Position numbers and translations under genes: made by a program. A stretch of DNA of 32,705 bases from NCBI GenBank assembly GCA_003427395.1, contig BFEA01000171.1, forward strand, positions 2,495,307-2,528,011, given 5' to 3'. Source of the DNA: Chara braunii (Eukaryota > Streptophyta > Charophyceae > Charales > Characeae). This document shows, one piece after another, positions 19,735-28,667 of the stretch (position 1 is the stretch's first letter; every line of letters begins with the position of its first letter). The notes beneath the pieces are model-generated. The model saw only the letters and a list, made by a program, of their open reading frames with translations. It ran no database searches and was not told the DNA's origin.

Positions 19735-20060
19735 TTGGGGTTTGTATAAATCTTCGTAAGTTACTTTCTCTACGGGAAGCGCTGCCGAAATTTCTGCAAA
19801 TCCAAGGAGTTAGTCAAATTTCTGACTTTTCAGAGTTCAGTTTGTCTAAGATTTGTATATGGCTTAGTAAAAATCTGGGAAGTCTCGTTTTCTAAAGGGA
19901 GTGCTGCCCAAATTTTTGCTAATTCAGAGAGTTAGACAAAAATCGGACTTTGAAAAGTCAATGACTATTTTTGCTTTCATATTCGGGCTGATACAAATTA
20001 TGAAAAGGCACGTCTCCTACGGGAAGCGCTGCCGAAATTTTATTGATTCAAAGGAGTTAA
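19735..20060 (+). repeat. B array, copy 2
   Basis: Three units with cores TCTACGGGAAGCGCTGCCGA (about 19769), TAAAGGGAGTGCTGCCCA (about 19895) and CCTACGGGAAGCGCTGCCGA (about 20017). Each is bracketed by AAATYT-like sequence before and AAATTT after, so a long stem is possible. The second unit has AAATCTGGG against CCCAAATTT. A GAGTTAG or GGAGTTA word follows each. Confidence 0.8.
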
Positions 20061-20307
20061 GTTATATTTTGATAGGTGGCAATTCTGGCAGTCCACCCTG
20101 TATAGGGGAGACTCTGTCAGGGTCAACCTTTGCTTTGGGCACTACTTGAGTGTAGACCCAGGCTTAGTTGACTAGGATGATTTAAGTGAGGTCGTGATAT
20201 GAGGATTATTCTCCATGAACTTATAAATTTAGCCGTGGGCATTGACCTGTCCTGTGTCACAGGCCATTTTAATCGACTTGATTCAGGACTTGGACTAGTT
20301 TCGGCTT

Positions 20308-20367
20308 GATCCTATAAGGATCATCTTCTGTTATCACTGATAACAGGTCGGTTGCCGATTCGTCGGT
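20308..20367 (+). repeat. Hairpin trio, copy 2
   Basis: GATCCT-ata-AGGATC (20308-20322), GTTATC-act-GATAAC (20330-20344) and GCCGA-TTCG-TCGGT (20354-20367). The third has a UUCG-type tetraloop and one G-T closing pair. Confidence 0.88.
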
Positions 20368-21394
20368 TTACGACTCAGTTTCAACTCACTCTCCATACTC
20401 AACCTAAAAGGTTTTAGCCCTGGTGACTTTTGCTTTGTTAAGGGTTTCACCCGGGCTTTTATTAAATAGTCATTTAACAAAGGTACTGAGTATTTAATTA
20501 TGGTTGGTTGGGCAGGAGACAGGGGCTTGCATGGCTAAAGCAAAGGGGTATGAGTGTAGAGATTGGTTGAGGTTGACTCTGTGTAGTGCGTGGTTTGTTG
20601 TTCGATTCTTTGATGTAATTGCAGGTAGGTCCTGTGGCTCGGATTTTTGGATTTGGGTTGCCTGCGATCTCATATATGTACATAGGTTTGTGAGGAGTCC
20701 CACTGTGTCTGTGAGAAGTGATCGTCTCAACTCGATCTCCCTTATGTGTGTATGTCTGGGTGTATTCACGGTGAGTGTTAGCGAGGCCTAAGGGGCCCCG
20801 TACTAAAGGCATACTCAGAGGCTAAGACCGAGATGGACATAAGGAAAACTGTCCTTTTAGTCTTGTTGCTCCTTGGGGGTTTTCTTAGTCCGACGTTGGT
20901 CCTGGGTCGGGATTTATTTCAAGGTCCTTGTCCAGGACATCCCTGGCCCTAGGCTCTGCAGGGGAGGGACTTCCCCTCGCGCAGAGCCTATCTGCATTGC
21001 CCGTCGAAACACCCAACCCTGGAGGCGGAAGTGTCGCGGGGGCCGAACGGCATGTCCTTCAGCCGTTCAATATCGTGAGGGGTAACCCCTCGCGATATAT
21101 TACTTCATCCATTCAACATCGCAAGGCCGGAGCCGCGATCACCGCGTATGACTAGGATCGTCGGTTGGCATAGGATTGGCCTGCGGCCGTTCGACTTTAC
21201 ATCAAAGTTCAGCGTGCGGCGCTTCGCCGCCCTGGCTTCGAAGGGTTATGAGACCAAAGGAGTTATACGCATGCGCGGCTGTTTAGCAGTAACACGGACC
21301 GCGGTGGCAACCAAAGGAAAAACGGGGATACCCGAATCATGATTTTTGGGGGAGAGAGGCCTTCGGCCTATGCTTGCTTTTTAAGGTTTTCATG
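20368..21394. other. Spacer before the T block, copy 2
   Basis: Up to about 20780 it resembles the inverse of 6191-6585 in base pattern. From about 20790 to 21390 it is GC-rich and specific to copy 2, with hairpins such as AGGCTCTGC/GCAGAGCCT (about 20950-20990), ATATCGTGAGGGG/CCCCTCGCGATAT (about 21070-21098), and GCGGCG-ctt-CGCCGC (about 21216-21230). No coding gene; it might contain further rRNA-like helices that I could not place. Confidence 0.5.
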
Positions 21395-21845
21395 GTTGGA
21401 CGTTATAGTCCGTGACAGTCGTCAAAGTCAAACCCCTTGACCTTTGCCCAGGCCTGGAGTAGGACCTACCTCCAGGGTCGCACGAAACGACTGCCACCAC
21501 AGGTATGGACTTGTGTACCACCCGCTTTGCATAAGGTGCAGAAGAGGGTGTGTGGTCTTCAACCGCGCATGGCGGTTGTCCGGCGTCGAGAGATTAACCC
21601 TCAAGGCGCGTGTCAGCCGACACTTGAGTGTCGAACGCGACCCTCGAGATTAACGGGGGCCGCGCGAGCATGGGTACTACATGGTACGCCATCGTTGCGA
21701 CTGCTTGCGTATGTTGCATTGCTAGTCGATATGAGTAGGCCCTGCGTCCGCACAATTTTATACTAAGTCTCGTGCGCGACGCCTATTCGATTTCCGCAAT
21801 TAAGAGTTATGAGATGGCCACTGAAGGGGCTAGGAGCGTTGTCGT
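21395..21845 (+). pseudogene. T block, copy 2: SSU rRNA 3'-domain-like
   Basis: Plus-strand counterpart of the T blocks in copies 1 and 3. GGAGTAGGACCTACC..GGGTCGCACGAAACGACTGCC, then CACCACAGGTATGGACTTGTG, resembles GGAGTATGGTCGCAAGGCTGAAAC..GGGCACCACCAGGAGTGG of SSU. GCGCATGGCGGTT (21565-21577) resembles TGCATGGCCGTT. The decoding-site counterpart is TTTTATACTAAGTCTCGTG, strongly changed. Hairpin CGACACTTGAGTGTCG is a perfect palindrome. It ends one base before the head palindrome of copy 3. Confidence 0.55.
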
Positions 21846-21846
21846 A

Positions 21847-21872
21847 CCAAATACCCTTACAAGGGTATTTGG
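21847..21872 (+). repeat. 26-nt perfect palindrome, head of copy 3
   Basis: Arms CCAAATACCCTT and its exact complement around AC. Compared with copy 1, the first and third positions of the arm have changed (G to C, G to A) and their partners changed to match. Followed by GGGTTTTGCAAGTCAGGTAAGT, the last nine bases of which are a donor-site consensus. Confidence 0.95.
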
Positions 21873-22629
21873 CGTGGGTTTTGCAAGTCAGGTAAGTGCA
21901 GTGTCGCCTGCCTGACGACGTGCTCGTGAGTGGAAGCGTAAGTTCTTGTTAGGGTGGGAGGCGCGCGTGGTGGTAGGGGGTATCGACGGTGAGGCGCCAC
22001 GGTGCACTGTCTAGGCGAGCGCGGCGTCACGGGTCAGCGGGACGCACGATGGTTATCTGTATTTTATATTAAATAATTGTTGTATTAAATTTTTGTGAGC
22101 CCCAACATGTTGCGTAATCCGAACGTGACGCCGGACTCAATGGTCGTCACGGCGGTCGAAGACCTTGGATACGCGCCCCGTCTGACGGGCCCGCGGGTTT
22201 AGGGTGCTGGCGAAAGTCTTCCACCACGCCGTTGCCAAGAATACGGCATGGTCAGGGTCCGAGTAAGTAGTTGCGCTTGAGGCAAAAGGGCCGATAATGC
22301 TGAATGTATATGACCTACGTGTCGGGTCGGGTGAGATCGTGTGGGGATGTGTTGTATTCGCGGGACTGCCAGAAGTGCAATTACAAACTGTTCTCGTGGC
22401 AGCGCCGAGGTTACCCCTCTTCAGTACTATGGGGAACCCCGCAGCAGCCACATCCGGACTCAAGCCCCCAAACGAGGGAACATGCGGGAGCAGCACCCAT
22501 CAGCAGGGGTGATACCTGCTACAGCAGGTGGGCGGTGTAAGGCAACGGTCAACTGATAGTATCGGGCCCGGGGCTCCACCTCTGAGCCAGTCACTGTGCC
22601 TCCCCTCCGGTCCCCTCCCTCTACGGGCG
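21873..22629 (+). other. Head region of copy 3, possible SSU-like piece at about 22140-22290
   Basis: GACCTTGGATACG..GTGCTGGCGAAAGTCTTCCACC..GTTGCCAAGAATACGGCATGGTC is reminiscent of the SSU region TTCTTGGAT..CTGCGAAAGCATTTGCCAAGGATG..CATTAATC. The match is patchy and unaligned. GGCGTCACG (about 22022) can pair with CGTGACGCC (about 22124), enclosing about 90 AT-rich bases. No protein gene. Confidence 0.3.
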
Positions 22630-22790
22630 TTAGCGGGTGACGAGTGCGAGCCGCGCCGGGTACGTGCAAAGAGAGGGCAGAAAAAGGGGCAGACCGACAG
22701 TCCCAAAGTATAAATCAAGGGGCGACGCCTAGCCATTTCATTGATTCCTGCGGAAGCCATGCGGAAGCGCTGGCTCGGCGCCCTGTGTGA
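22630..22790 (+). pseudogene. Possible LSU domain II-like piece, copy 3
   Basis: GAGCCGCGCCGGGTACGTGCAAAGAG resembles GGCCCGCAGCGATACTGACGTGCAAATCG of LSU, and AAAGTATAAATCAAGGGGCGAC, where LSU has GGGTATAGGGGCGAAAG, follows at a plausible distance. It occupies the same place, just ahead of H2, as the secure LSU piece in copy 2, but is much more degenerate. Confidence 0.4.
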
Positions 22791-23835
22791 GGAGCACTGC
22801 GGTATGCCCGAAGGCCGGACGGGCAGTGTGGCGCGGTGCAACAGTGAGGGCGAACGGAATGACGAGGGAGAAGACGGACAATGGGGGAGTACTGCGCAGG
22901 GGAACGAGCTGCAGAGCGGACTGCACCCGGACGCTATCTGCGTCCGGATTCATGCGCAGGTGGCGACGGATGGGGTGGCGGACAACTGCCTGACGAAGAG
23001 CGACTGTGGGGGGTGGCCCAGGTAGGACAAGTCCGAAATGGGAAAATGACTCCGGCCGCATTTTCGAGCCGGATCCGGTCGAAAAAGAGGAACGCCAGGG
23101 AGCGAGGGAAGGAGGAGGCATCAAGGGGAGGACGTGAGAGAAGGCGAAGGAGGTAGGAGGCAGGCGATAGGGGCAGCGGGCGCAGCGCGGGTACCGTAGC
23201 AGCAGCGTAGCGATAGCGCAATAAAGTCGAGCGCAAAGGTCGTGGGGACAACATAGAGAGGGAAGGCGGTATGAAGTGTTGTGAACCTGGACGCGGGTTA
23301 GTACCAGGTGCATTCGGAGTGCAATGATGGGGAAAGTGGCTATGGTAGGAGGTAGGATCATCTATCACGCTCGATCCTTGATGGATTCGGGCGGGAAAAG
23401 ACAGTCAACAGGGGTTTTCGGGGCGGGCGACCCCGAATATGCGGTCAGTTTAGGGAGATAGTTAGTAAAGTAGGAGGCTATTAGTGAAAGGGGTGCGCCG
23501 GGATATGGTAAGAATGAGTGCGAGGGAGCTGCCGACGCGAAGACCGCCTGATCCTTGAAGAGGACGGGCGGGGCAAAGGGGGGTTCCGGGGTTTTGACCC
23601 CGGGCGGCCATCATAGTGAAGACAGACCGGAGTGAGTGTTAGTAGAACGGGGGTAGTAGAGAGAACGGTACGCGCGGGGTTATGGCGGACAGCCGGGATG
23701 GCAAGTGAGAAGAAGGGGGGTAACCCGCTCGTCTCTTGACGAAAACGAGCGGGGAAGGGTTCGTAATGGGAATTCTAGCCCCGGGCGAGCGCGTTGGTGA
23801 GATCAGATCAGGCAGCGGGTTAGTAGATTTGGAGT
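22791..23835 (+). repeat. H2 hairpin array, copy 3
   Basis: Units of about 180 bases. Hairpins: CCGGC/GCCGG around CGCATTTTCGA (about 23051), CGCTCGATCC/GGATTCGGGCG (23368-23393), CCGCCTGATCC/GGACGGGCGG (about 23546-23574) and CCCGCTCGT/ACGAGCGGG (about 23728-23757). Each is followed by a GGGGTTTT/GGGCGACCCC-type box. Stem bases differ between units but remain paired. The 207-codon minus-strand open frame over this region is repetitive, basic and domainless, so probably spurious. Confidence 0.7.
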
Positions 23836-24269
23836 TTGAAGGGAGAGTGAACCTAGACTGAGAAGGGTGCTGGGTGCATTCGGTGGTAAAAGCGTTTTAT
23901 AGCAGAGTTTGGCAACTTTAAAAGCCAAGCCTGTGTTTTTGGGAAGGCGGACTCAAGCTCAACGTTAGTTTTAGCATTTGATTGGTATAGAGAGGGTTAG
24001 TAGGGAGAGGTGGTTGCGTGGAGGATGGAGATGGTGGGAACCGGGAAGGAGGAGGTACGTACCTGGTCTCCCCCTCAGAGGGGAGTTGTTCCTAGCCTGC
24101 ATGTTCAGGGAGTCCGAGGCGAGCACAGCCCAAATTGTGGCGAAGGAACGTGAGGGCCAGGAAGAGGGGAGATGAGGCGAACGAGGGATAAGAAAGGCGG
24201 GTGGGTGTAGGCACAGGGAGAGACTGCGTACAACCATAGAGAGGGAGAGGAAAACAGAAACTTACCCGC
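23836..24269. other. Spacer between H2 and H3, copy 3
   Basis: Purine-rich on the + strand. GGTACGTACCTGG..CCCCTCAGAGGGGAG near 24053-24085 holds the short stem CCCCTC/GAGGGG. No gene seen. Confidence 0.5.
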
Positions 24270-24900
24270 TGACGGATCTGTTGGCCAGCATACAGCTATT
24301 CTGCTGTGCATAGAAGTGTGGGCCTGGTGGAGAAACTGCAGGCGTTCTTATTGGCTGGTGGGATGCTGCTAGGGCAAGTACGCATGGACGCCAGAGGCTG
24401 CTATCGTTCTGCAGGGCACCGTGTTACTGTGTCTTTTGCTAAGTACCCGGTTGGAGCTGCTGCCAACTGATGCATACCGCTGCAGACTATTACAAGCTGA
24501 TGCTGAACCTCGCTGTGTATGGCTGATTGACTAGTGGGTATGGCTTGCTGTGTCTAGCCAAAGAGCTGCGGTACGTGCGGTGCGTCTCATTGCGAATACT
24601 ACGAGCCTGATGGGCATCGCTGGGACCCCTGTTGTACACAGAGCCCTCAGCTGAGACGGCCGCATCCGGTTGGTATCTAGAATCCAGGCGAGGGCGTATG
24701 CTGCATTTGGAGACTGTCCTCTTGGGTAGGGTAGTGCGTCCTGAAAAGGGGGGAGGGGGCAAATTGCATGATGGGCGCGGTGTTGCAGATTGTTGACCGC
24801 AAGGGTAGCTGAGCAACGGCTCCTAGGCACACGATACCAGAGAATAAATGTTGTATGCCTACTTGAGCATGGAGGGGGGGCGTATAGTGACTACAATCTG
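24270..24900 (+). repeat. H3 hairpin-rich region, copy 3
   Basis: Recurring CTGCTA, GCTGCTG, TTCTGCAG and ATTGCGA words with nested inverted repeats, like 17470-17960, but with little base-by-base identity. It is the least conserved array in sequence although its position and word content are kept. Confidence 0.5.
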
Positions 24901-24999
24901 GGAAGTGACTGAGTGACAATAAGAGGAGTTACTATTGCGAACTAGGAGCTCGTCAGGGAGTGATCTCGACAGTTGACTTCTGTTTCGACCAGGTTACAG

Positions 25000-25300
25000 C
25001 TACCACATTGGCCACCATTGCGGGCCCTCAGGCGAATTGAGATACCAAGGCCCTCTCGCGCGAGTCTGAGTGCACCACTATTGGATCTGAGCGACTTAAT
25101 GATTCTACTTCTGCCCCTCTTACTCTAAGTCTAGTCTGTTGATTCTGAGAGGAAGGCGGAAGGCAGGATTGCAACTTGTAATCCGCGCCAAGGCCTTTGT
25201 GGGAGGTTGCCCCACCGATTGCGGGAGCTCTGCCGGGATTTAGGAGGAGTCCTGGAGGCAGGGAACTGAGTGGTAATTCCCTGACCCCTTCTATAAACCC
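25000..25300 (+). pseudogene. SSU h13-h18-like segment, copy 3
   Basis: Clear homologue of 18010-18300, with GGAAGGCGGAAGGCAGG at 25151 and CTGGAGGCAGGGAACTGAGTGGTAATTCC ending at 25280. GTGGTAATTCC resembles the 530-loop GCGGTAATTCC better than in the other copies. Weak as an SSU assignment, strong as a repeat. Confidence 0.4.
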
Positions 25301-25542
25301 AACTATAACCCCTAGTTGTATGTCTTTCTATGGTTTGACTGAGTGTATTGCGTGAATCCTGTATTTTGACCTTTCGTTTGACTTTCAGGATACAAGTTAG
25401 ACTAAATAAAGGAATGTGTGCACAATCGCAGTTTCAGTTTTATTGATTGTCTGAACGCAGATTGTGAACAAAATGGGTTGCATCTGGGGGAAGGATGGGA
25501 ATGAGGTGGTTTTTCTTGAGATTGAAAGGGTCTTATAGGGTC

Positions 25543-26365
25543 AGGCATGTTCCATAGGATTGGATGGACTGATCGCTGTATTTTATTTTTCGAATTGCAT
25601 GGAGGGTTAGGACGCTCTATAAGTTTAGGTGACCTGATCGCTCTGACTTGTGAGGGCTTGATTGTGGTTGATCTTCAGGAGCCCAGGGCATTCAATAAAT
25701 TTTTGTGCTTTGGGTTGCATTATTTTCTTTGGGTCTTCTCAGTTTCTTTGTTTCTGATCGAGGAGGTCTGAGCAAGTTTCATAAGATTGGATGGCTCAGC
25801 CTCTTCCTGTTTCGTTCTGAGGGAGTAATCTTTGGCAAAGGGCAAACCCTTCTGTAAGTTCAGGGGGTTTGACTCAATGCTATACACAGGATGGTTCAAA
25901 GATAAATGAATCTGGCAGAGAGTTAGATCCTTCTGTAAGTTGAGGGGGTCTGGCTCAAAGCCTCGCACATGCTAGAACCCAAGGTTATAATTTGGCTATA
26001 CTTTACTATTATTCTACTTAAAAACAGGCTGGTCAGACACGAGTTCCATAAGATTGGATGGTTGGGCTATAGCTTATCATAATTTTTAGAAAGTACAATT
26101 AAGAATATAATTGAAAGTAACTTGGGCCGACTGAGCATTGTTTCTGAGATGAATGGCTCGGTCCTACGCCCACCTTGAAGATTAAGCGCAGAGAGGTATA
26201 TATAACTTGGATATTAAACAGTTCAGGGCGACTAGGCATTGTTTCTGATATGAATGGCCTAGTCATGCGCCCAAAGGAAGAGAAATTTTGTTGTACAACC
26301 TGTTCGTGTATACTTGATGGCTGAGTCAAGCATGTTCCATAAGATTGGATGACCTGACTTTACGC
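25543..26365 (+). repeat. H1 stem-loop array, copy 3
   Basis: About ten hairpins aligned with copy 2. Stems include GGTCAG/CTGATC, GGTTAGG/CCTGATC, CTGAGC/GCTCAG, CAAACCC/GGGTTTG, AGTTAGATCC/GGGTCTGGCT (three T-G pairs), GGGC..CTGAGC/GCTCGG..GCCC, GGGC..GACTAGGC/GCCTAGTC..GCCC and AGTCA/TGACT. The eighth is informative: copy 2 has AAGC/GCTT where copy 3 has AGGC/GCCT, a matched double change. Two hairpins use the variant core TTCTGTAAGTT. Confidence 0.88.
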
Positions 26366-26639
26366 CGTATGTAAGCAGGGTATAAATGGGTAAATCATTG
26401 AAAGATTTTGAACTATTGTTTGTTAAATTGACCTTGGGGTGGTGAGAGTAGTTACCTTTGGCCTGCATGTGACTGAGTGAGGCTACTACTTAGTCTGAGT
26501 TTTAGGTTGACAGGTAGTTGCTTTAGCTGCTCGCCACGTGCTAGAGTCATAGGAGTTAGTTTAAATTCCTGCATTTTCTGAGCTAAGTTTTTTTTACTTA
26601 GATCAATTCTCGCATTTTCTGGGATCTTTTGTTGTTCTT

Positions 26640-26985
26640 GGCTTTGTATAAATTTTGGTAAGTTACTTTCTCTACGGGAAGCGCTGCCGAAATTTCTGCA
26701 AATCTAAGGAGTTAGTCAACTTTTTGACTTTTCCAAGTTCAATTTGTCTAAAGTTCATATATGGCTTAGTAAAAATATAGGAAGTCTCATTTTCTAAAGG
26801 GAGTGCTGCCCAAATTTTTGCTAATTCAGGGAGTTAGACAAAATTGGACTTTGGAAAGTCAAAGGCTATTTCTGTTTTCATATTCGGGTTGATATAAATT
26901 CTGAAAAGGAACTTTTCCTACGGGAAGCGCTGCCGGAATTTTCTTGATTTAGAGGAGTTAGATTATATTTTGACAGGTGACAATT
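26640..26985 (+). repeat. B array, copy 3
   Basis: Three units with the same cores as copy 2. The first has AAATTTTGG before and CCGAAATTT after the core. The third has AAATTCTG before and CGGAATTT after, where copy 2 has AAATTATG and CGAAATTT. The C-G pair in copy 3 supports a real stem. Confidence 0.8.
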
Positions 26986-27207
26986 TTGGCGATCCACCCT
27001 GGATAGGGGAGATGCTGCCATTAGCCTACCTTTGCTTTGGGCACTAGCTTAGAGGTAGGCTTAGACCTGGTTGGCAGATAGCTTGAGTGGGAATGTGCTA
27101 TGGAGGTTCATCCCCCATATGCTGATGATTTAGCTTGGGTATTGACCTCTTTTATGGTACAGGCCTTTCTTGGACAGTCGATTCAGGACTTGGACTTGTT
27201 TCAGCTT

Positions 27208-27275
27208 GATCCTACGAGGATCATCTTCTTTTATCATTGATAACATGTCGGTTGGTTGATCGCCGACTTGTCGGC
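27208..27275 (+). repeat. Hairpin trio, copy 3
   Basis: GATCCT-acg-AGGATC (27208-27222), TTATC-att-GATAA (27231-27243) and GCCGA-CTTG-TCGGC (27262-27275). In the third, the loop is CTTG instead of TTCG and the outer pair is G-C instead of G-T. Confidence 0.87.
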
Positions 27276-27719
27276 TCACGACACAACTTTGTTTATACCT
27301 CTACCTCAACTTGATTGCCTTAGCCCTGAGACTCGATATGTTTCTTTGAAGGGTTTAACTGGACTTCTTTTAATGACCATTATAAAGGACTTATGAGATT
27401 TATGGGACATTGGACTATGACTGGTGCTTGAGTGTGTGAGGCGTGGTGTGAGTTACAGGGAACAGTAAAGTTGACCACATTGGTGTATGGCAATGCGGCT
27501 ATTGTGTGTGTCTGTGTTTTATGCAGGTTAGTATTTTGGAGCTTAGTACATGAGTCATACTTTGGAGGCAGTGAGAATGACAACCTTGTGTAGCACGATT
27601 TGCATACCTGATGGGTCTACGTTTTCCCTTCTTGTGTTGTTATCTTGAGTCCTGATTTGATATATGGGTATTGGAAGGTCTGTTTATTTATTGATTGATT
27701 TTGCTTATTAATTTTTATA
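27276..27719. other. Spacer before the T block, copy 3
   Basis: AT-richer sequence with no RNA or protein gene that I recognise. It lacks the GC-rich insertion present at this place in copy 2. Confidence 0.55.
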
Positions 27720-28165
27720 GTTGGACGTTGTAGTCCATGGCAGCCGTCAAAGTCAAACCCCCCGACTTCCGCTCAGGCCTAGAGTAGGACTTATCCCCAG
27801 GGCCGCGAGAAACGACTGTCACCACAGGTATGGACCTGTGTACCACCCGCTCCGCATAGAGTGCAGAAGAGGGTGTGTGGGTTTCAACCGCGCTAGGCGG
27901 TTGTCCAGCGTCGAGAGATTAACCCTCAAGGCGCGTGTCAACCGACACGTGTCGAATGCGACCCTCGAGATTAACGAGAACCGCATGAGTATGGGTACTA
28001 CATAGTACGTCATCGTTGCGACCGCTTGCGTACACTTGCATTGCGAGTCGATATGAGTTGGTCCTGCGTCCGCGCGGTTTTATACTAAGTCTCGCGCGTG
28101 ACGCCTATCCAATTTCCACGTCGAAAAGTTATGGGACGGTTACTAAGGGACTAGGAGTGTTGTCG
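27720..28165 (+). pseudogene. T block, copy 3: SSU rRNA 3'-domain-like
   Basis: Closest in layout to copy 2. Hairpins: CACAGGT-atgg-ACCTGTG (about 27823-27840), AACCGC/GCGGTT (about 27886-27902), palindrome CGACACGTGTCG (about 27943-27954; CGACACTTGAGTGTCG in copies 1 and 2) and GTACTA-ca-TAGTAC (about 27995-28008). The 3' end has GAAAAGTTATGGGACGG (compare GAGAAGTCGTAACAAGG). The site of GTACACACCGCCCGTC reads ATACTAAGTCTCGCGCGTG, followed by ACGCCTATCCAATT, comparable with GCTCCTACCGATT. Confidence 0.55.
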
Positions 28166-28667
28166 CGTGGTTTGATGTGCGTGTGTGTGTGTGTGTTTTA
28201 TTTTTGTGTTCGTAGAGTGGTGTGCGTGTGGTGTGTGGGATGCGTCCTAGTCCACCGACGTCGAGCCGCGCTTGGGACTTCAGCCCCCCAAGATGTCGGT
28301 TCGCGTGCGGGTCCGATAGGCGTATTACCACGCATACCCCCTATGCTACAGCGAACGAGAAACGCCCTCGGCTGGTCCACCTCTCCAATTGCAACCGAGT
28401 AGCTTTCGTACTGTGGACTGGTAGCTCGGCGGGGATACGCCCATCGAAGGGAGGTGACAACTCCCGTAAGGTGGAGGTAAGTTGTGCCTCGCATAGACCC
28501 TATCCTGTCGTAGGGGCTCGCGAGAGGTATGGCTGGCGCACTTGGCCGGAGCGGCTTTGTTGAAGCTCCATTTATATTCGCGACGAGGTTGGTCTAACTC
28601 CTGCGTAACGCGGCCGGGAGGGTCTCGCGCTGCCCTGATGCTGTGCCTGACCGATGTGCTCGACAGC
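28159..28667 (+). pseudogene. R block 3a: LSU domain I-like
   Basis: Contains TTGGGACTTCAGCCCCCCAA (28272-28291) and CTACAGCGAACGAGAAACGCC, comparable with LSU domain I TTGGGAATGCAGCCCCAAG and CGATAGCGAACAAGTACCG. Stems GTTCG/CGAAC and GTCCAC/GTGGAC are present. A TG microsatellite (about 28170-28197) lies near its start. The block is repeated immediately as R 3b with a period of about 509 bases. Confidence 0.5.

Larger units (their letters stand above)
14236..21845 (+). repeat. Large unit, copy 2
   Basis: Plus-strand unit with the order palindrome, U6-like sequence, LSU piece, H2, H3, SSU h15-h18-like segment, H1, B, hairpin trio and T. It is followed directly by the head palindrome of copy 3, so the period is 7611 bases. 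Unlike copy 3 it carries the U6-like sequence and about 600 bp of extra GC-rich sequence ahead of the T block. It lacks an R block before copy 3 begins. Confidence 0.75.

Noticed and set aside
19769-20036. CTCCTACGGGAAGC resembles the bacterial 16S word CTCCTACGGGAGGC
   Set aside because: The similarity stops after about 14 bases, the word recurs three times as a repeat unit, and the other rRNA-like pieces are of eukaryotic type. Probably coincidence.
21889-21897. Single CAGGTAAGT as an exon end
   Set aside because: One isolated donor consensus in noncoding repeat sequence with no open frame or acceptor partner is weak evidence; kept only as part of the M/donor observation.
22738-23361. 207-codon open frame on the minus strand
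   Set aside because: It lies over the GC-rich H2 array, is matched by overlapping frames in other phases, and is Pro/Arg/Ser-rich with no motif. Copies 1 and 2 do not preserve it.
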